Shown piece after piece: positions 58,066 through 64,000 of a stretch of 64,000 nucleotides of DNA (within the stretch, counting starts at the first letter, position 1; each line of letters opens with the position of its first letter). This DNA comes from Fuerstiella marisgermanici. Its GTDB lineage: Bacteria > Planctomycetota > Planctomycetia > Planctomycetales > Planctomycetaceae. The DNA is taken from NCBI RefSeq assembly GCF_001983935.1, contig NZ_CP017641.1, forward strand, positions 8,048,001 through 8,112,000, written 5' to 3'. Both the position numbers and the translations under genes were made by a program. The notes beneath the pieces are model-generated. The model did no database searches. It was not told the DNA's origin and was given only the letters and a program-made list of their open reading frames with translations.

Positions 58066-61000
58066 TCACCGGAATCGCTCTCGCTCTTCTTCATCAAGCC
58101 ACGATTTGAGATCGGCTTCCGCGTGTTCTTTACCGATCGCTGCACATTTTCGCACGTCGAGATTTGGATGCTCAGTCAGTAACTGCCACGTTTCGATTTC
58201 TCGCTCATACTTTTGCGGCACCTGTTCCATTTCCACGGAAGAGTTTCTTGAATTGTGAACAATTCTCTCCGAAGAAACACCATGTCTCCGCGCTATTGGA
58301 ACAATAGCCTCCCATGTCTTGTCTGGGCTTCGAAATAGTGGCACCTCGTGTAGATTCTTCAATCGCGAGTCTGAGAGAAGTGATTCGTACGCTTCGGTGG
58401 ACCTGCCCACGAGCAGTGAAACGAGTCGCCGCCCATAGCATGAATCAGCTGCCACTTCTTTCAACAGTTCAATCCGATCTCTCGAACCAACACCAGCAAC
58501 AGCATGGCGGAACACTCGCTCAGGAAAGTACGTCCCATTGGGATTCGAGGCGGAAGACCAGTGGCGAATCCATTGTCGCTGCAGCGAGGTGTCTGATTTG
58601 AAGATTTCTTCTAAGTGAGATGCGTCATCGCAATGAAGAACGATGGCCGTGCGCCAGACCGGTAGCAGTTCGGAGGGAATCGGTCGAATTTTACGACAGT
58701 ACCAAAGCCCCGTGAGAGCATTTTGAACAACGTCTTTAGAGCTATGTGTCAGGAACGCGTGAATGGTCTCGGTTGACAGACGGTGTCTCAGCGTCAGGTT
58801 TTCGACCAACTCCGGTACGCTTCCGCACTTCTCGATTGCCGATTTTCCGAGTTCAGAATCAGCCGATACGTGGATCAGCGCAACTTCGACGGCACACCAA
58901 AGATGCGTGTCGTCATCCAAACACTGTTTGAGCCGTGCCTCCCAGCCGACTTCCTTGCTTTCCGCGGCTTCCATCAGAAACGGCCGTAGTAGGTCGGCAC
59001 GCGCATTTTGAGTAATGATGGCTTCTATCCAAGGATACTGCCGGTCCACAAGCTTTGAGATTTCCTCGCAGCAAACGCGGCAATGATCGGGCCATGGATC
59101 TTTCATCAGCTTTGACTGATCGATGCACTGTTGAATGCTCGCGATAACGTCAGCAGGTGGTTGTTCTGACCATGATCGCGCCAACTCGATGGCATCATTT
59201 TGGAGCTCAAGCTGGAGGTCAATTTTTTCGTCTGTCGTGCCGCGTGGGCGTCCCGGGAATAAAACTGAGAACGTCGGATCAATATCACAATGTAGCGGAA
59301 AGTTATAGGAATCAGCGAGCCGGCTGAGCGTCGTCAGGACGCCCGGACACTCAGCCCCGAGCTTAGCGAACTCTGGGAGTATCCTGCGTGCGCTATCATC
59401 CAAGACTTTGCGGTGTTCGTCTGATGCTGCACTTGCACCGAAGTTCGGGAACAACCAACTGTGCAGCGCCTGCAAAATGGCATTCCAGTTATGAAACTCC
59501 ACGCCACTCAATCTGACCAGGATTTCGTCCCATAGCTGATCGATTTCCGGTAGTTCATCGGCGGTCATAACGCCATGCCGGAGAGTGAGCTGCATGTGGT
59601 TCCCCGGATCATTTTGAGTATCTTCAAACATCGGGGAGGCGATGATCGGAACCAATTGAAGCACAAGATCGATTGACGTGCCTTCTTCCAGGGAATCTTC
59701 AGCTGCGTTCCATACAATTCGCCTTCGTGTTACAGCCGCACCGGTCCCTGGCAATCCTGACTTTGACCAGTCGCCGATCAGTCGCAACGGATGATCTGAG
59801 GCTGCATTCAACGGGCGATCGTCACCTTCGGATGCTCTCAGGAGAAATGGGATTGTCTTACGCGGAGCACTTCTGAGAAGTTCAAAAGCAATGTCCCGCA
59901 CAAGGTCCGGTCTATGCTCTAAAAGGAACTCAGCGTGAGACTCACACGAGTACGCATAAGCCTTCCATGTTGAAATGTCATCTACGGTCTGAACAAGCTC
60001 AGCCAACTTGTTGGCTGATAATTTTGCCCCGCGACATTCAGCGGCAATCACTGATTGAACTACGCTTGCGGCACTTTGTGACTGATTCAGAAATGACTCC
60101 AGCGGAATTCGTGCAGGGCTGCTAAAGAAGTAGTCCCGGACCAGAATAGGCCTCAACGATCTCGGGACAACAGAAACAGTCCCATTTCCCAGATCGTAAA
60201 TGACACCTCCAAGCGATAGGTCATTCGCAATCTGCATTACTCTTCCAACGGGATATCCAAGAACCTCCGCGACTAATTCCATGGTCACCCCACATTGTCC
60301 GCCAACGGCGAAGCATGCCAGGATTTGGACTGCGTCGTCATCGATCAGAGCGGTCAGCCTTGGCCTCAACCATGCAGCGAGGGATTCGCCGGTCCAGACA
60401 TTCTCAAAGTCAGATCTTGTGCCACCAATGCACGCTGCTGCCAGCATGACCGCCCTACCGGGATAACCCATCGCCTGCTGGACGACGACGTGAAAGAATT
60501 CGTTAGGCCCGGAAATTCCACATTCTTTTACCAACTCCACTATCTGCTGATCGGAGAGCGGTTGAAGCGATCGCACACAGGAGTCACGTAGGCCCAATGA
60601 CTGAGCCACCTTTTCTGCACTCCCCGGCCAACAGTCTGCAACAACTGTGAAATCACAGTCAAACTGGTCGCGGTAGTGGAGTAAGAACTCAATCGTATCG
60701 AGCCTACCATGAGCATCTTCAATGACGATGCTTGAAGGTTGCTGATCGCGAATCGCATTCGCGATTTCCCCCTCGTCTGTACTCGTCAGAAACAGTCCGA
60801 GTCCTTCGTCCACAAATCTCTGTAGCACGAACGTCTTGCCTATTCCCGGCTGGCCTACGAGAAGTCGATCACCGGACGACTGCACCAACCAATCGAATTC
60901 ACGATCGCGACCGATCGCGGTTGAACATATGCGAGGTCGCAAAGATCGCGGGCGGCACGATAATGCCGCTGGCTTCCCTGAGATTCCAAGCAGTAGCTTT

Positions 61001-61452
61001 AGCCAACGGCTGTTATGCAACAACAGTTCAGCTATGGCGTCGCGGGTATAGGGCGCAAATGCCAGCGTGTAGCCGAGTTCAACAACGCGTTTTTCAATAT
61101 TGCGGCACTTCCGCGGTGTGAGATGCCGACTGGTCGCGACGAGCACCTGTTTCTTTCCTTGTCCTTCGGCAGTGTGTTTCTTCAGGCTCTTCGTGACATT
61201 TCGAAGCACGTTCTCTTCAGTCGTAAAGCATAGAATCCCTCGTCCAGATTCGTTTGACCATTGTCCATCGACGCCCGCATCGTCGCCGCCAGTTGCAGGA
61301 ATTAGATTCGGCCAATGTGCTCTCAGGAGACTGCAAACGCACTGCTCAAATAACAGATGATCTGTCACCAGCGGGAGTCGTTCAATGATCTTGTCGTATA
61401 GCGGGTCGCGATTCATGGACGTGGAAATGGATATCGATGAAGGATGTGACAA
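58066..61452 (-). CDS. STAND-like NTPase with N-terminal PD-(D/E)xK-like region (candidate Avs-type defence protein)
   Basis: The 1,128-residue product shows three zones. Residues about 30-150 look like a restriction-endonuclease-like fold: PATGGDDAGVDGQW (Asp62 in the usual G-x-D-G setting), a strand GILCFTTEENV where nucleases carry the next catalytic residues, and KKQVLVATSRHLTPRKC. Residues about 180-450 are an ATPase: IGRDREFDWL, Walker A GQPGIGKT (200-207), Walker B-like SIVIEDAHG (242-248) and RSLQPLSDQQIVELV. The rest is long, helical and repeat-like, as in sensor regions of STAND proteins. This order (nuclease, STAND, sensor) is that of Avs-like phage sensors, but the assignment is inference. 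ATG at 61416 is an alternative start. There is no partner gene. Confidence 0.8.
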   Translation of the reverse strand: MSHPSSISISTSMNRDPLYDKIIERLPLVTDHLLFEQCVCSLLRAHWPNLIPATGGDDAGVDGQWSNESGRGILCFTTEENVLRNVTKSLKKHTAEGQGKKQVLVATSRHLTPRKCRNIEKRVVELGYTLAFAPYTRDAIAELLLHNSRWLKLLLGISGKPAALSCRPRSLRPRICSTAIGRDREFDWLVQSSGDRLLVGQPGIGKTFVLQRFVDEGLGLFLTSTDEGEIANAIRDQQPSSIVIEDAHGRLDTIEFLLHYRDQFDCDFTVVADCWPGSAEKVAQSLGLRDSCVRSLQPLSDQQIVELVKECGISGPNEFFHVVVQQAMGYPGRAVMLAAACIGGTRSDFENVWTGESLAAWLRPRLTALIDDDAVQILACFAVGGQCGVTMELVAEVLGYPVGRVMQIANDLSLGGVIYDLGNGTVSVVPRSLRPILVRDYFFSSPARIPLESFLNQSQSAASVVQSVIAAECRGAKLSANKLAELVQTVDDISTWKAYAYSCESHAEFLLEHRPDLVRDIAFELLRSAPRKTIPFLLRASEGDDRPLNAASDHPLRLIGDWSKSGLPGTGAAVTRRRIVWNAAEDSLEEGTSIDLVLQLVPIIASPMFEDTQNDPGNHMQLTLRHGVMTADELPEIDQLWDEILVRLSGVEFHNWNAILQALHSWLFPNFGASAASDEHRKVLDDSARRILPEFAKLGAECPGVLTTLSRLADSYNFPLHCDIDPTFSVLFPGRPRGTTDEKIDLQLELQNDAIELARSWSEQPPADVIASIQQCIDQSKLMKDPWPDHCRVCCEEISKLVDRQYPWIEAIITQNARADLLRPFLMEAAESKEVGWEARLKQCLDDDTHLWCAVEVALIHVSADSELGKSAIEKCGSVPELVENLTLRHRLSTETIHAFLTHSSKDVVQNALTGLWYCRKIRPIPSELLPVWRTAIVLHCDDASHLEEIFKSDTSLQRQWIRHWSSASNPNGTYFPERVFRHAVAGVGSRDRIELLKEVAADSCYGRRLVSLLVGRSTEAYESLLSDSRLKNLHEVPLFRSPDKTWEAIVPIARRHGVSSERIVHNSRNSSVEMEQVPQKYEREIETWQLLTEHPNLDVRKCAAIGKEHAEADLKSWLDEEERERFR

Positions 61453-61517
61453 TCAATGGATCGTCCATTCGGCACGAAATTCTGTCAATTATAGACACTT
61501 CGCACGATGACAAATAG

Positions 61518-61545
61518 AAACGGCCTGCACAATGGCAGGCCGTTT
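61518..61545 (-). terminator. Hairpin terminator
   Basis: Perfect 11-bp arms (AAACGGCCTGC / GCAGGCCGTTT) surround a 6-base loop. The plus strand continues TTTGTTTTGC and the minus strand TTTCTATTTG, so termination on either strand is possible. On the minus strand it lies about 105 bases past the stop of the His/Asn-rich gene, the likely user. Confidence 0.7.
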
Positions 61546-61649
61546 GTTTTGCTTTGGTTGTTTAACGTCTACGCCAGTTTCAACGACCAGCGGGAGTCGC
61601 GATTTCTATTCGGAGCGTTTGCTCTATTCCACCGCCGAACACGGCGAGG

Positions 61650-62561
61650 TTAAGGCAGGCTTGGCGGAGGTGGAGCTGTTGTCAGGGGTGCTCCGATTCC
61701 GCCGGGCGGTGGAGCCTGACCGCCGGTGATGGAGCCGGGAGGTGGAGCCTGCTGTACTCCGACGTCGTTCATCAGGTGGTGCAGAGCGGATTCGATCATG
61801 TCCATTTTCGACAGGATGCCAAGCTGACCGATCTGACGGTGGTGATGTCGCGACCAGCCTCGAACGTCTTCCTGAAGGTGATGGAACAGTGCGTCCATTC
61901 CGCCAAGTTTTGAGCGAATGGCGGCTCGGTCGTGAGCGTGTTCGGCATCATGAATGAACTTCGCCACCTGCATCAACTGGTAGCCTTCCGCATAGGTTTC
62001 ACGGAATCCGTGATTGTGCGAATAGTTGTAATGCAGGTCCAGCAGGAATTCGTTGGTCAGTTCTTCCAGACGACTGGCAAGATCGTCGACGTGTGAGAAG
62101 CTGCCGTACTGAACCGCCACGGGCTTGCTCACGACATGGCGTCCGCTAATCGATGCCGTCTGTGGAGTATAAAAATACTGGCCGTTGTGGACATGGTACG
62201 TGTCGTGGTGATTTCCATGATGTGGCACGATGTAGGTCGAATTCTGATGAACGACATCGTGATGATAGTTGCCGATCACGTGGCCGTGTGAGTCTTTGAT
62301 CACATGGTTGTGGTGATCGATGTGATAGCCAGGCGTGTAGTGGTTCTGGTGCGAGCTATGGCCGTTGTGAATAATATGGTTGTTGTGGCCACTGTGGTGC
62401 TGCTGGTGGTTGTTGTGGTTGTTGTGGTTGTTGTGCTGAACGCCGTTGATGATCCGCCCGACTTGATTGCTGTAGCGGCGTATCTGGGCTGAGGCGTCCT
62501 GCGAAGTTGCGGTCAGCAGCAGTCCTGCCAGTGCCGCAAACGCGATGCGAGAAACGTTCAT
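61650..62561 (-). CDS. Exported His/Asn-rich protein
   Basis: The 303-residue product has a signal peptide (MNVSRIAFAALAGLLLTATS, cut near DASA-Q). A strongly His/Asn-rich region follows (VQHNNHNNHNNHQQHHSGHN; later HIDHHNHVIKDSHGHV). The C-terminal half is helical (DDLASRLEELTNEFLLDLHY, HHLQEDVRGWSRHHHRQIGQ) and the tail is Pro-rich (PPPGSITGGQAPPPGGIG). The ATG at 62561 has a GGAAGG site. The His clusters suggest binding of Ni, Zn or Cu outside the cytoplasm. I recognise no named family. Minus-strand CAC/AAC codons make a low-complexity DNA run at 62280-62440. Confidence 0.78.
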   Translation of the reverse strand: MNVSRIAFAALAGLLLTATSQDASAQIRRYSNQVGRIINGVQHNNHNNHNNHQQHHSGHNNHIIHNGHSSHQNHYTPGYHIDHHNHVIKDSHGHVIGNYHHDVVHQNSTYIVPHHGNHHDTYHVHNGQYFYTPQTASISGRHVVSKPVAVQYGSFSHVDDLASRLEELTNEFLLDLHYNYSHNHGFRETYAEGYQLMQVAKFIHDAEHAHDRAAIRSKLGGMDALFHHLQEDVRGWSRHHHRQIGQLGILSKMDMIESALHHLMNDVGVQQAPPPGSITGGQAPPPGGIGAPLTTAPPPPSLP

Positions 62562-62950
62562 TGTGAGCTTCCTTCCGTCTATGGAGAGAGATGACTTCCG
62601 TGTGGTGAGATAATGGCCCGCCGCTCCGCAACGTTCCTCGTGTTTCAGTTTACTGCAGCGTAGTGGCAGTTTGATAGTCTGCGAAGAATGCACACCTTGT
62701 GCCAGTTGGCCAGAATTCGCTTTCGGTCAAAAATTCCTTGACTAAACGGCAGGTCATGGGAAAGTCGCAGATTCAAACCGTCATCCACGCGATATGCTCT
62801 GTCGTCAAAATGACATCCCATCACACGACCGCGTCAGTGTACGGAATGGGTCACTTCTCCATCGCTGTTTCGCCTCCGACACCGCCAAATGCGAAGAATT
62901 CGTGACATCTGAGTCGGACATCCGGAAGACCGAAAATTCGAATACGGTCA
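62562..62950. other. Intergenic region
   Basis: About 390 bases with the promoter of the His/Asn-rich gene at its left on the minus strand. Nothing else is clear. The right end precedes a decayed plus-strand gene. Confidence 0.35.
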
Positions 62951-63505
62951 TTGGCTGGTGCTACGCGTTCTTCTCGTGTCCGGGCTACGGCTTCGATTCT
63001 GGAAATCTCGTGGGCTCGTCAGATCGGGTTGCTGTTCGGACACACGACGCATGCTGCTGCTGTCGTGCTGGCTGCGTACCTTGTGGGACTGGCCGATGGC
63101 AATTCATTGGGCGCTCGCATGGTTCATCGTGTCAATCCATTGAAGGCGTATTCCGCTGCCGAACTCGCGGTTGCCTTATCGTCGTGCGTTGTTCCTGTGA
63201 TCTATGCGGCTGCCCATACCGAATTGGGGGCGGGTCTGCTGCGGAATGATTCCGTGGCGTCGCAAATCGCCCTGCGCGCGGTCTTCTGTATGATCGTGCT
63301 GCTCCTAGCGACGGTTGCCATGGGCACCACGTTACCGCAGATAGCGGAATTCCTGTTACGAAGCCGGCCATCGGAGCATTCTCCTGCAATTTCACTGTGT
63401 TCAGATTGCAACCGACAGACTTCTCAGGCGATCTTTGTCAGACTATTGATTCCAACAAATTCAGGGTATGTTGAAGGGGTTGCCGCTCGCCCATTTTCCG
63501 GCTGA
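62951..63505 (+). pseudogene. Broken spermidine-synthase-like membrane protein
   Basis: Frame 62951 reads ASILEISWARQIGLLFGHTT, then HAAAVVLAAYLVGLADGNSL, GARMVHRVNPLKAYSAAELA and VAMGTTLPQIAEFLL. This is the N-terminal membrane part of fused spermine/spermidine synthase-like proteins (G-H-T-x-x-A..LAA and MGTTLP are typical). The preceding conserved piece (LLVSG) is in the next frame, so a frameshift lies near 62985. After LLRS the similarity stops, and the whole aminopropyltransferase domain is absent. It is therefore a dead fragment next to an intact LysR gene. Confidence 0.65.
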
Positions 63506-63513
63506 CACCGCAT

Positions 63514-64000
63514 ATGAACCATCTTGACGCTCAGTTGCCTCACTTGGAAACGTTTTCCGTTGCCGCTGAATTGTGCAGCTTCACAGGGGCTGGGAAGACG
63601 TTGAAGCTGACACAGGCAGCCGTCAGCCAACGCATTCGGGCTTTGGAATGTTCAATCGGCAAACCGCTGTTTCATCGCCAAGGCGGGCGTGTGTCGCTGA
63701 CCGATGCTGGCATTCAGCTGTATGGTTACGCTCAGCAGATTCTGAACCTGCATCGTGAAGCTCGCCAGGCTGTCGCGGGCGAGGAGGTACCTCTTCACGG
63801 GAATCTGTCGCTGGCTGCAAGCTCCATTCCGGGGCAGCATCTGCTTCCCGCCGGTCTATGTGTGTTTCGAAATCGCTTTCCCGATGTTGCCGTGCGAGCT
63901 TCGATTGAGGACAGCATGGCGGTTCTTGATCGGGTGGAATCCGGTCAGGCTCATCTTGGGTTGGTTGGTCAGCAGACGGAGCGTGGGCACTTTCACTTTC
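63514..64000 (+). CDS. LysR-type transcriptional regulator (C-terminus off window)
   Basis: The first 162 residues are present. The helix-turn-helix is LETFSVAAELCSFTGAGKTL followed by KLTQAAVSQRIRALECSIGK and PLFHRQGGRVSLTDAG, the full LysR DNA-binding motif. The effector domain begins LSLAASSIPGQHLLPAGLCV and continues FPDVAVRASIED. The start at 63514 gives the usual LysR N-terminus. The effector cannot be inferred from this portion. LysR genes often regulate a divergent neighbour; here the upstream neighbour is a decayed gene on the same strand. Confidence 0.92.
   Translation, partial: MNHLDAQLPHLETFSVAAELCSFTGAGKTLKLTQAAVSQRIRALECSIGKPLFHRQGGRVSLTDAGIQLYGYAQQILNLHREARQAVAGEEVPLHGNLSLAASSIPGQHLLPAGLCVFRNRFPDVAVRASIEDSMAVLDRVESGQAHLGLVGQQTERGHFHF

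Noticed and set aside
62280-62440. GTTGTG-rich low-complexity run on the plus strand as a possible DNA satellite
   Set aside because: On the minus strand it is the CAC/AAC codon run for His/Asn repeats within a good gene with a signal peptide.

Overview
The window looks like a chromosomal stretch of a planctomycete (Planctomycetota, probably Planctomycetales). This is inferred from family content. There are giant secreted proteins with the planctomycete N-terminal signature of the LEPRxLL type (MEDRALLS, LLEDRALLA, LEVRTLLS), a prepilin-like DUF1559 protein with an H-x9-DG tail, PEP-CTERM sorting tails, TadE/TadG-type pilus genes, and a large serine recombinase with a small coupled partner. 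No rRNA, tRNA or CRISPR array was seen.

Layout. 1-8612 (minus) is the N-terminal part of a giant secreted metalloprotease that runs off the left edge. 9-11 kb holds a PEP-CTERM protein, a stand-alone response regulator and a PEP-CTERM remnant. 11.2-13.3 kb (plus) is a TadE-TadG(VWA)-TadE operon, followed by a GT2 glycosyltransferase and, at 16.4-17.1 kb, a 5'-truncated TadG relative. 17.4-24.8 kb (minus) is a PKD/RTX-like adhesin of 2,050 codons plus stop, split by an ISAs1-family insertion sequence. 25.3-26.4 kb is a graveyard of fused gene fragments (IS21 istA, a serine protease, an integrase). 26.5-30.3 kb is a delta-60 repeat LEPRxLL protein broken by one extra base in a homopolymer. 30.7-33.1 kb is a large serine recombinase and its coupled small gene. 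33.5-36.2 kb is a cellulose-synthase-like GT2 overlapping a GH26-type hydrolase. 36.6 kb is a DUF1559 protein. 38-39.4 kb is a HEPN-type protein flanked by 19-bp direct repeats. 39.5-47 kb is mobile-element-like: a PLP-fold enzyme, a four-gene DUF932 operon whose last gene carries a second copy of the same IS, a phosphoesterase and a tyrosine recombinase.

From 47.6 to 58.0 kb (plus) lies a heavy-metal efflux cluster: a small Cys/His-rich exported protein, an RND adaptor, a CusA/CzcA-type pump, a two-domain His-rich exported protein, a His-rich lipoprotein, a thioredoxin-fold exported protein, and an FtsX/MacB-like permease with its ATPase. Facing it is a 1,128-residue STAND-like NTPase with an N-terminal PD-(D/E)xK-like region, a candidate Avs-like defence protein. 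The right end holds a His/Asn-rich exported protein, a broken spermidine-synthase-like membrane gene and the start of a LysR regulator.

The strongest direct observations are two exact IS insertions. Each has a 10-bp target duplication, and removing the IS plus one duplication restores an open frame. The others are a one-base homopolymer frameshift joining two halves of one protein and the three-part fragment mosaic. The two defence-like genes are the best candidates for undescribed biology; their functions are inferred.
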